In this document: positions 23,528-35,092 of the stretch, in pieces
Position numbering within the stretch: the first letter of the stretch is position 1
Layout of the letters: each line of letters begins with the position of its first letter
Assembly (NCBI GenBank): GCA_035578175.1
Contig: JAQMRL010000001.1
Span: forward strand, 235,677,038 to 235,741,037
Length of the DNA: 64,000 bases
Direction of reading: 5' to 3'
Source: Catonia carolina
Taxonomy: Eukaryota > Arthropoda > Insecta > Hemiptera > Achilidae
The notes under the pieces: model-generated
Told to the model about the DNA's origin: nothing
The model's input: only the letters and a program-made list of their open reading frames with translations
The model's database searches: none
Made by a program: the position numbers and the translations under genes

Positions 23528-23880
23528 ATGTTCTTTTTAATATAATTTATTGGCTTTTCTGTTTTAGTTTAAAATAAAAATATCGTTATAAGATTTGTAT
23601 TTTTAAAAACAGTTTCATTTTTAGCGATCCGTTTTATCAGGATAATTAAACAGATTGAGACATGTAATCGAAAATTTGAATTAACTTTAATTAATAATGT
23701 TAGGTGTCGTATGGTAATTTCGTTAACTTTCTGCCATAAAAGTACAAACATATTTGGTGGTACAACTTGTAATATAACATAATATTATGTTATGTATACA
23801 TAATTGTATTTTTTGCAATAATTCGGTTGCTTGTAATCGGAAATTTTACCTGTTAGATTACATTTTTCTCACATTAAAAT

Positions 23881-23995
23881 GTAGACCGTTGTAGGTATAC
23901 TTTGATGGTTGGGTTTCAATTAATCATAGGCCTACTCTCACAAGAATGATTGGCCTGAGTATGTACAAGACTACATCTCATAAGACCTAACTTGA
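23881..23995 (+). repeat. Family D SINE, body fragment
   Basis: Matches the middle of the D element: TACTTTGATGGTTGGG, CAATTAATCATA, GGCCTGAGT-TGTACAAGA, CTACATCTCAT. Both the tRNA-like head and the tail are missing. Confidence 0.7.
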
Positions 23996-24306
23996 CAAGT
24001 TAAATAATTTCTGAAAAATATGGAATCATAATAACATTTATTTGAGGTATTTATGTATTTCGTTAACCCTTCAAAGTTGTATTACTCAGCCTTCACTTGC
24101 CTTACCGAGTTTTTACTTACTTTTTTGTGGTTCCTACAGATTTTTCTGCTTCCCGTACTGGCTACTGTCTTCTGTCTCTCTGTCACCCTCTCTGAGATTC
24201 CTTGCTACTGTATCTTGTGTGCATATATATGTACATGTAGGTATACCACAATTTTAGGAAATTCCTGGAAATTACAGTAGGTTACTGTAATTGTCATGAC
24301 ATACAT

Positions 24307-24635
24307 CTTCTTCTTAGGGTGCCTGTCCGTTCCGAACGTTGGCGATCATTCTGGCTATTATTACTTTGTTGGTTGCGCTCCTGAACAATTGGGTGGAGGT
24401 CTTTCCGAACCAGGCTCTAAGGTTAGCCAACCAGGAAATTCTTCTTCGTCCTGGGGCTCTCCTGCCTTCTATTTTCCCTTGTAATATGCTCTGCAATAGT
24501 TCATACCTGCCTTGATTGCGCATTATGTGACCTAAATATTCCAGCTTTCGACATTTGATGAGGTTGACCAGTTCTGGTGCTGTATTCATCCTCTTTAGTA
24601 CCTCTTGGTTGGTAACCCTATCGGTCCATGGTATC
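24307..24635 (-). mobile_element. 5'-truncated LINE insertion with 12-bp target duplication
   Basis: CATGACATACAT occurs at 24295-24306 and 24636-24647, flanking 329 bp. Read on the minus strand it ends in a short (GAA)n-like tail, GAAGAAGAT, ten bases past the stop codon. The 5' truncation and target duplication are the marks of target-primed reverse transcription. It landed inside palindrome P. Confidence 0.9.
24314..24635 (-). pseudogene. C-terminal end of a LINE ORF2 (reverse-transcriptase protein)
   Basis: About 107 codons end the ORF2 of a non-LTR retrotransposon. Recognisable tracts are DRVTNQEVLKRM, KCRKLEYLGHIMRN, GKIEGRRAPGRRRISWL and WFGKTSTQLFRSA, with a stop after NGQAP. They lie downstream of the reverse-transcriptase core, which is absent. 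Any ATG start is borrowed from the target duplication, so no functional protein is expected. The unbroken frame suggests a fairly young insertion. Confidence 0.88.
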
Positions 24636-25025
24636 CATGACATACATAGGAGGTGTAAATCTCTGAAAAATATTTTATAATTGTGTAATTTTACGTGTTG
24701 TGTTTACACTTAAAATTACACAATTATAACATATTTTTCAGAGATGTACACCTCCTGTGTATGTCATGACAATTACAGGAATCTACTGTATTTTCCAGGA
24801 ATTTCCTATAATATTGTGGTTACGTACAGAAGAGGTTTACATCTCTTAAAAATAATTTTTATATTGTGTAATCTTAAGTGTTGTGATGAGCTGGCGATGT
24901 TGTGAAGCCACGAAAGTACTTCTCAACTGGTAAGTGTTCTTACTCATTCTTTGAATATTTGTGGTGGTTTTAATACAAGTTTTTTTTATATTTTATGACC
25001 GCATAGGTTCACTTTAGTCAGTCCA

Positions 25026-25330
25026 TTAACTAAGTCTCTTCGATGGGATTGTTTGGGTCTTGCGGTCCTCCCAATACTTCTTTATACGTTCCGATCTTTG
25101 TGTCCTTTCTGGTGTTGAAAAAATTCGTGTTGTCAGTTTTCTTCTTGTAAGTGTGAAGCGGGTGTATTTGTTTTGGATTTTATTGTTTAATTTTTTCTTG
25201 TCTGGAGTAAGGCCAATTTCTTTCAGATCCTCTCTTATTTCTCTGATCCATCTGCATCCTGTTGTGGTGCTTTTGGAGTTTAGGTTGTACTCAACCAGTT
25301 GCTTTAGGAGTCTTGAGTCTTTATTAATAA
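25026..25330 (-). pseudogene. LINE ORF2 C-terminal remnant
   Basis: About 100 codons are open on the minus strand before TAA at 25026-25028. They include CRWIREIREDLKEIGL and RSERIKKYWEDRKTQT, the SER-M/I-K-YW tail seen at the end of some insect LINE proteins. There is no ATG start. The 5' side dissolves into AT-rich repeats (ATTAATAAA twice). It belongs to a different LINE tail type from the 24307-24635 insertion. Confidence 0.65.
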
Positions 25331-25429
25331 AACAAGTTTTATTAATAAAAAAGAAACAAAAAATAAAATAAGAAATCCATTAAACGTGGTTCTATGTTAA
25401 AATTATCAAAAAAATGTATCTAAATTGTA

Positions 25430-25600
25430 TGCATGTTTTTTGAAGGTGACCTCTCCTCCTGGTTTGATGGGAGTAAAACGAACGCTCTTTGGAGCCATCT
25501 TTCCGCTCTGCCATTCTTTGGACATGTCCATTCGTTACCATCTGTCTGATCCTTATTTTGTCAACTATGGTATCCTTAGAATCGGTCCGTTTCTGAGAAT
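25430..25600 (-). pseudogene. Degenerate LINE ORF2 fragment
   Basis: The minus strand reads through KIRIRQMVTNGHVQRM and then TRRRGHLQKTC. This corresponds to the GHV-RM and basic G-RRRGRP tracts downstream of LINE reverse transcriptases. Stops and shifts interrupt it upstream. Confidence 0.55.
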
Positions 25601-25769
25601 CGGTTGTCTTATGCCTTGATTTCTCGCATGTTCCACAATTAAGACTGTATGACCTTTGGAACCGGTCCGTCTCTTAAGGCCTCACTTTTTCTATTACTGG
25701 AGCTCATTTACCAGCACTCAACACCATAGTCTAGTTATTGATCAGAGCAGAGCATTTTTTTTAAAAAAA

Positions 25770-26020
25770 AAGCTCTTACCGTAGTAGCATACGTGCGGTT
25801 CTGAAATCCTACTCACACGTTTCCTCAGACGAAATAATTGACCTGAGATATTATGATCATTGAGTCCCATTATGTATCTATTTCATCTCGCCTTTATTCT
25901 GTTCAAGTAATTCTTTCTCTTTTGCATCCGATTGTTATTAACTATTTTATTTATTATCTTTTTTTCGGTCCAGCTGAACTTCATTTGCTTTACTTCCTTG
26001 TCCTCATTACTTCCAATCTT
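25770..26020 (-). pseudogene. Possible decayed coding remnant, unidentified
   Basis: One minus-strand frame has about 89 codons with a single TGA. It contains QMKFSWTEKKIINKIVN and, after the stop, NRYIMGLNDHNISGQLFRLR. I do not recognise the family. It adjoins LINE remnants on the same strand and may belong to one. Confidence 0.3.
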
Positions 26021-26055
26021 ATGTTATCCTAGTTTCACAACACTCGTGTTTCACT

Positions 26056-26455
26056 ATGATGTTGTTTAAGTCATCACCCGAAAGGCTGGTTTGAGCCTCT
26101 AGGGGCTTTACTAAGTAAAACGAGGAGTGAGGTGATTTACCATTGCCTTACTCATTGAGCAAAAAAGTATGCTTATCAGCATGCCAGGCCCTCTGAAACG
26201 GATCTACTTTCCACCCTGCAAATGACACCTTCATTTCATTCACCACAGGGTCTGGCTGGATAATGAAAAAATTCATTACTCTCAGAGGAGACAACTGTGA
26301 CTAGTGTCTTTTACACCTCTATTTCGTCTGTTTTTAAATGCTTCAGTCATATAATTGGCTGACCATGTGATAAAGAAACAGAACTTTTTATGTAGCTCTG
26401 GAACTGTCAGATCAAGTGCAAATAATTCAACACTCCACCACCCTGTTATGGGCAA
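26056..26455 (-). mobile_element. Family B retroposon copy 4
   Basis: TGTTTCACT occurs on both flanks (26047-26055, 26456-26464), a 9-bp target duplication. On the minus strand it runs from the TTGCCCATAACAG end to the CTTAAACAAC tail. The hairpin is altered at one stem base. It landed exactly at the edge of fold-back repeat F. Confidence 0.85.
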
Positions 26456-26464
26456 TGTTTCACT

Positions 26465-26946
26465 GTACCGGGGTCCCACGGAATTTGAACCAAAGGGAAA
26501 TGGCATTCATTTTCAGTAGTTTGTTAATATTTTCTTTCCACGAATAAATAATGATGACTTAAGTCAGTAATCATTAGAAAATGTTCTGAATTTTAAAAAA
26601 TTTCAATTTTGATACATTTTTAGCTCAAAATACATAAATAAATTTGAAAACCTTTCTCTGTTTAAGTATTGTAAATTTTGTGAAGTATTTTGGGTTACCT
26701 GTGTGAAATAATGCGTAGCGTTTTATTGTATAAATTTTAAATGGAGAACGGTTAACAAATTTATGTATGTTAAGCTAAAATACGCTTAAAACGTATCTAT
26801 TTTGATATTTTGTAAAGGTCTAAACCTTTTCGAATAATTCCTGATTATAACAAGTCTTCATCAATTCCTGGGAGGAAACCATTAACAAACTAATGAAAAT
26901 CAATGTTATTTCCCTCTTGTTCAAATTCCGTGGGACACTCGGTATA
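26465..26946. mobile_element. Fold-back element F, long imperfect inverted repeat
   Basis: Arms 26465-26654 and about 26755-26946 are imperfect reverse complements. Matching tracts include GTCCCACGGAATTTGAAC with its inverse, and TTTGTTAATA-TTTC with its inverse. The ends approach TACCG-GTCCCACGG, suggestive of a TA-targeting inverted-repeat element. A half copy lies at 2945-3237. Confidence 0.65.
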
Positions 26947-27675
26947 GTAACAAATGAATAAATTTATTTAAAAAAAACCATTCAAACCTGATCCGTACGG
27001 GTGGTATTGGATATCGAAAGTAAAATCACTAATGCCTTGATTCAATTTACTGAAAGTAAAAACAGTGATATAAGGTCTATATTTATTTCTCATCATACGT
27101 TCACTTTAGTTTAAAAGAGTACTAGGTTCTATTTTATTACAAAACTGACATTTGTTTTATTACATACGTACATATAATTTGAACACTTTTATTGCTTCTC
27201 TACATTTCTTAATAATTTTGTTCTACAATAAAATATTATTATTTTATTGAAATGAGTTTCAGTGTGTGTGTATAACGTAATATAATTAGGAACGATCACA
27301 TTATAAAGGTGAAGGTAGAAAAAATTAATAAGTACTCTCTAGTTCCTTCGATTCATATCAAACTGTTTATTATATTTTCTGATGTTACCTTGTTTTAATA
27401 ACTATGTTTATATGTTACAATAAATCTTATTAAACGATCAACTCTTATTTTGCAATAAGAAATTGTAGTGAAAGTCTTTGTTGAATTCATTGTCTCTGTT
27501 ATTGTCTATTACGGTATTTTTATGTTATTCACTGCAATATTCTCATTTTAATCGCGTTGTAAAAATGTACATGAATATTTTTTTTATTTATGTAAAACTA
27601 AGTAACCGTACAAAACTACTCTCAAAATTCATTAACTGAAAATCAACTCTACCATTAAAATTTAAATTATTAACA
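26947..27675. other. No recognisable feature
   Basis: AT-rich DNA without family matches or meaningful frames. Confidence 0.5.
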
Positions 27676-27677
27676 TA

Positions 27678-27788
27678 CGAGGCGTGGCTAAAAAACGAGA
27701 CTGACGTTGTAAAAATTTAATTTTAATTTTATACATAATCTCTTATTGTCTCCTTCAATGTATACTCCTTCTCTATCCTTACAACGCT
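27678..27788 (-). mobile_element. 3' end of a mariner-like element
   Basis: Starts after TA (27676-27677) with the inverted-repeat-like CGAGGCGTGGCTAAAAAACG. Further in, on the minus strand, 33 codons end a transposase, including REGVYIEGDNKRLC before a TAG. The CxxxxGxYxEGD pattern is the usual C-terminus of mariner transposases. The rest of the element is missing, and family B sequence follows. Confidence 0.65.
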
Positions 27789-27794
27789 AAGTTT

Positions 27795-28140
27795 AACGAG
27801 TGGTGAGGTGGTTTACCATTGTCTCCTTCACTGAGTTTAAAAGTATGCTTATCAGCATGCCAGGCCTTCTAAAATGCACATATTTTCCTCCCTGCAAATG
27901 TCATCTTCACTTCATTCGCCACAGGATCTGCCTGCTGTATAATGTAATTCATTAATCTCAGTGGAGATAACTGTGACTAGTGTTTTTGACGCCTCAACCT
28001 CTTCTCCTCTTAACTGTCATATATGACGGTAATATAATTGGCTGACCATATGATAAGAAACAGAACTATTATTTGTAGTCCTGGAACTAGCAGATCGAGT
28101 TCAAATAATTTAACATTCCACCTGTCTGTTATGGGCAAAA
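27795..28140 (-). mobile_element. Family B retroposon copy 5, 3'-truncated
   Basis: The minus-strand copy lacks the hairpin and AAC tail. It begins at the GAGTGGTGAGGTGGTTTACC region on the plus strand and runs to TGTCTGTTATGGGCAAAAT. Loss of the 3' end is unusual for a retroposon and implies a later deletion. A scrap of the H 5' tip (GGGCAAGAGAAAGTAAAA, 28152-28169) follows. Confidence 0.75.
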
Positions 28141-28169
28141 TATTTTATATAGGGCAAGAGAAAGTAAAA

Positions 28170-31100
28170 TTAAACATTCATTAATATGTTATTATGTAAT
28201 TGCGTTTTATATTTAAAATACATTAGACTTCATTAATTCGTTTTTGTAAAATGTAAATTATGATGAATATTGGCTCTTGTTTGGTAAAAACTAAAAACGA
28301 AATTGATATATGGAGATAGGGTTTAACGTAAATAGAAATGTTTCCAGTAACAATGAAAAGCAGGTAAATTTTGTGCTTTGCTGTTGATATACGGGCACAA
28401 ATATTGACTTGAATTATAACAGGGTCACCCAACAGGTTATCTTTTGGGATTACTAGATGCTACGCGTGAATAAATATTAAAAAATACCATAAATTATATT
28501 TTTTCACCTTTTGTTTTTTTGCGGGATTAAAAAAATAGATACATTCCGGCCTTTACTGTAGATATAAATTATTCATAATCAGTTTTTTTTAATAGGTAGC
28601 GCTTGTACATTGCGTTTTTTGTAGTGTGTTATTATTGTGGTTTTCGTTGAGAAGTTTTATTCGTTGATAGATACATCCAAAACGAATAAATACCAAAGGA
28701 GTTAGTTTTGTTTTTTAGCGATAAATATTTTTGGATTTATCGTATTCGTTATCACACTAAAGCTACGAGTATAGCACTTTCTCGTAAATAGCACTTTTTA
28801 ATCCACGTCTTAATTATCTGCCGTTTTGAGTGGGACTGAAATTGCTGAAAAATGTAATAAAAAGTATTAACCGGAAATCATAGCATCTATTTGAGAGTAA
28901 AATTTGTTATTCGACTAAACAAAAATTACATTTTTTTGAAATTATACACAATATTAATTATTATATATCTTAATGTTAATAGAGTAGCATGTTAATAACA
29001 TGTTATAGCATGTTAATAGAAAGAAATCGTATGAGAAACAGATGAAATTTTTAAGTAACGATTTAATCGATGACTAATTATCTGTAACTTGACTAAGTAA
29101 GTGATGACTAAGTATTTGTAGCTTAGTTTATAGCGACTAATACATTTTATGGAAGGTTAGTTTTTAGTGTGTTTTCTTGGATTGTTTTAAAGTTTTCAGA
29201 CCGTAGTCGTTAATGGAACTCGGGACTTACCTCTTCGGATTTTAGCACGCTAACGTCACGAAGGCTAAGTGAGAAATTTTATTGATATTGCTTTTAACTT
29301 AAAAGTTATTAATGAAAAATTATAACAGTCTATAGAAACCTAGTTCGAGTGTTTTATTTCTTTTGACTTTATTCTATTTTATCACTAAATAGTTTAAAAT
29401 AATCGCGGTTTGTGGGAATTCCTTGACAAGGTAGTGACGTGCTATCGTCGTCTTTTAGTTTGATAAGGGAGCAATCCCAGTTTCAAGACAATGGTGCCGA
29501 TTTCACTATTAATACCCCCCTTCATCCCGGAAACATGTAATGGTGATGAGCACTTACTGGTATTACATTATTTGGCGACAATAATCTTGATTAGATTTTA
29601 ATTTTGATACAGATTTACCTTCTGACCGACTCTCTTTTTGATTGTTAGGACCACGTTTAAGTTCTGATGGCGGGCGCCTTGTGCGTCAAGAGGCTTCTCC
29701 CTGGGCGAGTACTTGCATATTTCCCTGGTTGCCGACCTGGCTCACTTTCGCCTCCAATTTTATTATATTGTATATAATTTTATTTTTTTAAATAAGTGAC
29801 ATTCGCCAGTCACGGGATATATAAGCGTTCTACGGAACGGCCTCCGGGTATAAATGCTTTACAGTGACCAATCTGTAGGGCGGGGAGATGGCGGGAGTAA
29901 TGCCAGCAAACCAATTACCAATTATAGCTAAATAATTAAATAATATCATGTACAATCTAATTTATTAAAAACGGCTTTTGCACTGAAAGTCTGTTAAAAA
30001 TATTTACTTCTTGAAAAGTAATTAATAATTGTAACGCATAGCAATTCGTTAAGACCAGAAATTCAAATGAAATCACTGGTGTACTCGAGTTTTGTTGAAA
30101 GTGAAAAAGATTTTTATCTACTTTCAGTTTAAACTGTTCTGAGAAGTGTAATCGTAAGCCGGAATGCCGCCGTTCGGAGTAAGTGGATAGACGGCAAATT
30201 CAACCAGTCTCTCAGATTCTTAAGCCAAGAAAAAAGTCTTAAGCCGAGTGGAGGACTTCCTTCCGTATTTTCGTAGCACCTACTGCTGCATCTACCACGT
30301 ATTCTTATTTTATTTTGTATATCATCTTTGACTATTAATACCGTTATCAGAATTTGTAATCATTAGCAACCACCCAATTTGTTTCCTAAATTTCGCTTGT
30401 AATTTTCACTTATTTTTGGGCTTAAATTTAAACAGTTAGAACCTGTAATGTTTGGCTTTCAGGTAGTCACCGTAAAAAGTCGCTTGCCCAAACGGCATTA
30501 CTTAACAGCGCTTTTCTACCAGCAGACTGGCCTTGTACCGCTTTTAATTCGGTAAAAGTATGAGTACAATTATATCGTAGAGATTCAAAAAAGAAATGTT
30601 AGAGCGGTTTTCTAGCCATTTATTTTTATTAAGTTATCTAGAAACTTGTCTAGGCCCAGTAATGTAGAAGAAAAATTGTAAGAATTATTGTTTCAGTAAT
30701 AAAAATAATAACCAGTGTTGTAAATTGTAAATTCATTTTATTATTGCTTGGTTTATCTAACTAAATAACACATCGTCACTTCTAATTGAGACCCATTAAC
30801 ACAGAGGTCGTTGTTATGTCGCCCTAGTAGCTACTCTCATCCTTGGCTTTCAGTCGTAACAATAATATCAACTAACCAACCAACCAACCCTACAACTAGC
30901 TATTGCTATTACAATAATCTTAGCTTATAATTTCATTTAATATAATTTTCAACCTCGGACTAATTTCTAAGGAAAAGTACTTAAAAGGATATTACTAAAT
31001 CTTTTACTTTAAATAAACTTTGTCTTATTCATTTCCACTGAAATTATTTTCGTAAATTTTATCACATCATTTTTCTAGATGTTGTAAATTAAAATATAAA

Positions 31101-31729
31101 ATAAAAATACTTTCTCCCGTTTTTGAATTAAGTGAACTTATAAGTTGATGTACTTTATCCTTTATAACTTTTCGAGATAAAATAAACCTCATTCTGTAAT
31201 TATGTTTATTTTATTAAGTTCATTCGGATGAAAATGAAAAGTATTTCAGTCGCTGTTTTATCCTGAAAATTTTATTTCGTTATTAGTTTTCTTAACTTAA
31301 CGGCTGCTTGGAACTCCTTTTATAAGAGTAGTAAATACATTATTATATTGATACATATTGAACCCAAAATGAAGCTTACTCTACAGATTTATTCAGGCCT
31401 AAAGTTGAGTTAAGTTCAGAATGTTAACTGCTGGTGATATATTTTATACATTTGGTAGGGCTAAACGTTTTTATTTGCTCTCTCTGTCTCTGTATCCTTA
31501 ATGCATTAAGATAAAATACTGCGATGGATAATATTTGTATTAAATAAATGTCATCTGATCTTCACGTTGAAGCCTAAAGCCAAAACTTGGTTTTAAAAAT
31601 GATGACTGTGTTATTTGTTGTGGAGCGAAAAATACTCAACCTTAATTAAGGTTTTCACAGCCAATCCAGAAAGCGTTTTTATAGTTATCTACGTAGCTCG
31701 AAAATTAAGAGTGGTACTTTACTCTTGTG
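28170..31729. other. Repeat-poor 3.5-kb stretch with a GC-richer core
   Basis: None of families H, B, C or D was noticed here, the longest such gap before 50 kb. From about 29400 to 30560 the base composition is less AT-rich. Two TATA-like motifs, GATATATAAGCG (about 29817) and GGTATAAATGC (about 29847), lie 30 bp apart. No long frame exists. It could be a diverged LTR, a promoter-like region, or host sequence under constraint. Confidence 0.35.
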
Positions 31730-32230
31730 CAAAACTATAAAAATCCTATTTTCTCAAAAATGGTTGGGTTGATTTTTATTAAACTTTTCGTATTTACAAC
31801 ATTACATTAGGTGATTAAAAACTATAAGTAGTAACTCTAGGGAAAATACGTTGAAAGGTTCAGATCTTGTTCAAGAAATCAGTTTTTTGTCAAAATTACA
31901 GCCTTTAGTTACATTTTGAGAAAAATACACGTAATTAATATCATAGACGATTTAAAAATTTTTTAACTAATGTTTACTTATATTTTTTGATGCGTAATTT
32001 ATCCGCTATCGGGGTGATTATGAAGTTATGCAACTCAAGTCTTAATGTTTTTAACGCACGAAAATTACTTTTAACTCAATATTATACAATATTTTGAAAT
32101 TGAACGTGATATAACATTACTCCGCGGGCATTGTGATTTGTTTGAACGAATTTGATTTGACGAATTTGGTTGACCGATTTTGATGAACATTTTCGTATCG
32201 TGTCCCGTTTTTGTATCTTACTGTGTAAGT
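31730..32230 (-). repeat. Highly diverged family H copy
   Basis: Only scattered tracts survive: GGTTGACCGATTTTGATGAA followed by CATTTTCGTATCGTGTCCCG near 32160-32205, and ACAGCCTTTAGTTACATTTT upstream. Neither end is recognisable. Probably the oldest H copy in the window. Confidence 0.5.
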
Positions 32231-32718
32231 TCTCTTGAGGATACGGTTATGGAGTATCGCTGCAAAGGACAGAACATTTTCATAGAATGTCTCCACATAG
32301 GATTCTTAGAAGGGTAAAGATTACAGATCAATTGGAAGGTGGGATCTGAGGGATCCCAGAAAATGTCTTGAGACCTAATCGTTAAATGATAAAGAAAAAT
32401 AACAAGAAGAAATTTCAGATTTTATTCAAGGAAATTAATACAATATCATATTGTAATTACTTCGAATTCGCAATACGATCAGAAACATCCCAGTGTAATT
32501 GTTTCTTGAAATTTTCATTTGTGTTTACGGTGATTCTTTGGTTATAAAAAATGTAATGAAAATTAAATAAATTATTAATTTTAACTTGTAGAGAATTGAG
32601 ATTTGAGTATTAAGGAATGCGGTAATCCAAAACGAAGTTATTTTTCCACAAACACTATCTTATATGCACTTTGTTCTATGCATTCTCATTTTATTTACCT
32701 AATTATGTAATTATTTTA

Positions 32719-32742
32719 TTGTTTTTTTTTTTTCAGGTAAAT
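32719..32742 (+). promoter_or_regulatory. Possible recursive (ratchet) splice site
   Basis: An uninterrupted T run (13 bases) ends in CAG and is immediately followed by GTAAAT. It has the same 3'/5' splice-site fusion and strand as the motif at 9607-9632. The weaker donor makes it the lesser candidate. Confidence 0.25.
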
Positions 32743-32816
32743 ACGTAGAAGAAGTTCATGAGAAAGAAGCTATATCAAAGAATCGTATGTAAATATATAG
32801 TTTTATTTTATATTAA

Positions 32817-33090
32817 AGTTCCGTTGACGAAGGCTCCATGGTTCAAATCTTAGTAAAGGCAGTTTTATACGGATTTGAATACTAACCAGTGGTTACCGAT
32901 ATACTTTGATAGTGGAGTTCAATTAATCATACCCTCTTAGGAATGGCTGGCCTGAGTCTGTACGAGACTACATCTCGTTTACACGTCATACATATAATCA
33001 TCATCTCATTGGGTCATTGGCATTGTTTTTTTTTTTTTGAAATTGAACAAATTGCAACGTGTAGCTATATATTAGGGTTCAAATAAAAAG
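32817..33090 (+). mobile_element. Family D SINE, head partly lost
   Basis: Begins in the B-box region (CCATGGTTCAAATCTTAG) and keeps GGATTTGAATAC, CGATATACTTTGA, GGCCTGAGTCTGTACGAGA and the tail ATTGAACAAATTGCAACGTG through TTAGGGTT. It ends in an A-rich tract. The 5' half of the tRNA-like head is missing. Confidence 0.75.
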
Positions 33091-33802
33091 TGTTATTATA
33101 AATTACTGTCAGATTTGTAAACCCTAACTCCAATCGGTTTGGAAAAGTGTACATATTGAAAATTTCGGTGTAAACCAACACGTATTCTGAGAAGTGTTTA
33201 CTACCTATGTAATACCGGACTCTGCACTCATTTCACTTAATTATTCAACATAATTTATTCACACATCGACACATGTTGTAAATTGTATAAAACATTTATT
33301 TTGTCTTCTGTAATATTCAGGAAATAATACAAGAGTAGAACAGGAATACAAGTAAAGTGGAATCGCTGCAGGTCAACCAGTTTATCTGAATAAAACTGGA
33401 ACAATAGTAATCCAAATCGACAAAATTAAAAAAAACAAAACAACGGTTATACAACAGTATTACCATCTGTTTTTAATTATTACTAATACTTTTAAAAAAA
33501 CCTCTAACCATGTGTACATCCAATTTTGAACGGCCCGTTGGTGTAGTGGTTAGCGTAACTAGAATCATTATTAAAGAACTGCGAGCTTGCACGTGGTGGC
33601 TCTCGGTGCCACTACAGGAGTGTTTACTATTGTTGTTTGTAGGACATTAAGCCGTAAAATTATTAACTCATCCTTATTATTTTCTCCTTTATTTCACAAG
33701 ATTTAATTATAAATTATTACGAATTAATAATAATAATTAATATTAATAATACGCGAGTAACGCGTGATTTTAATGGCTATCGTTTTGTGTAAAGTTTCAG
33801 AT
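33091..33802. other. Unannotated, with a C-type SINE head scrap
   Basis: At 33529-33571 the sequence CGGCCCGTTGGTGTAGTGGT and TAGCGTAACTAGA is a C-family head without its B box or body. The following GC-richer segment (33580-33660) is unidentified. Confidence 0.5.
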
Positions 33803-34368
33803 TCTCTACATTTTGTTATGCTCTACAAGATAGGGTAGGCGCCATAGCTCTTGAAATTCTTGGAAAGACTGTTTTTTCTTAATTTTTTTTTTAAATATTG
33901 CGGCCTTATTATGTATTTTAGCGCAAAAATGTATATAATAAAAGTAGTAGAGAATTTAAAATCCTACAACTTTTAATTCAAACATTTTTAGCGGTAATAA
34001 GCGATTTTATGTTTTTTGTTTTACGAAAATGTGTAAAAATATCGATTTTTTTAAGATTTCAGCCTTAGTATGCATTTTACGATAAAAGTTTATATAATCA
34101 AATTTATAGGAAATTAAAAGATATACAACTTTTATTTTAAGCATTTATCTATACAGAGCATAGTTTAGCGTGAAAGAGTGATTTTCCGTATTTGTAAGCC
34201 AAACTGGGGTTAATTTTCATTTTCCTTCATTCACTCATGATGAAAATTAGGTTTTGTTTATTAAGGTTAGTTTTTCTGTTTATTTCTAATGGTTTATTAT
34301 TACTAATGTTAGGTTAATTATTGCTTTGGCAAGAGAAAGTTGTGTGAGTGTTTCACATCAGATTTTTA
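33803..34368 (+). mobile_element. Family H copy 7, 5'-truncated
   Basis: Starts at CTACATTTTGTTATGCTCTA, about halfway along the element, and keeps both internal units. The 3' end is GGCAAGAGAAAGTTGTGTGA followed by GTGTTTCACATCAG. Confidence 0.85.
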
Positions 34369-35092
34369 AATTTATTAAACTACAGACTGTTCGCTCGTAC
34401 ATCTTCATTTATAATTATAATCAAACATAATGTTCCCGTGTAAATTTGATTTATTAATGATGCGTTCGGTCGCAGTTTGCTTGTTGCATTATTGGTTTGT
34501 TATACGCCTCTCTCGGTACCAGTAGCTTACGTTCTAAATCGAATACAACCGCAATCGTAAACAGCGAGTGCTGTACTACGCGTTCGTACTCGAGGCAGGG
34601 TTCTGTAGAGTTGTTGCGGTCGGCACTTGTGTATGCAGGGGATGGGATTTGATGTGCAATCCATGATGCAATATATTGCACTCCCGTGCACCACTAACCG
34701 TTTCTGTTTATGTATCGTAATATGTGTTTACAATATGACAATATGTTGTGCTCATTGACCACATTCCGAAAGACTACATGATATTGACTGTGTAATATTT
34801 TGTATATATTATGCACAATACAGCTTTTATGGTTATATTACCCAATTAACAAGCTGTATGTAATTCATTTTAATACATTACATTTAGTATGATTTCTAAC
34901 CATAACACATAGTTATTTACGGTGCCGTTAACTAATAATTAATTTAATTATAACAAATTCACCCGTGTTTATTACAATCTTCTGTATAGTTGTATAGTAT
35001 AATGGTTGAATGAAAAAAAGCGGTTTTTATTAAACAAATTCTAAATTCCGTAGGTACTTATAAAGTTATAAATATTTGTATTTAAGCTTTTT
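34369..35092. other. No recognisable feature
   Basis: A moderately GC-richer patch at about 34440-34700 includes a 75-codon minus frame with no resemblance to a known protein. The rest is AT-rich. Confidence 0.5.

Larger units (their letters stand above)
24232..24890. repeat. Palindromic (fold-back) repeat P, split by a LINE insertion
   Basis: The inner arms 24636-24698 and 24706-24768 are reverse complements at 59 of 63 positions, with a loop of about 7 nt. Outside them, 24242-24306 pairs with about 24757-24823. The left pairing continues across the LINE insertion. A third, direct copy of the inner arm follows at 24830-24885. P has no coding capacity and no relative elsewhere in the window. 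Confidence 0.8.

Noticed and set aside
24042..24280. Two overlapping 71-75 codon frames
   Set aside because: Composition-driven Leu/Phe/Ser-rich frames that run into palindrome P. No family resemblance.
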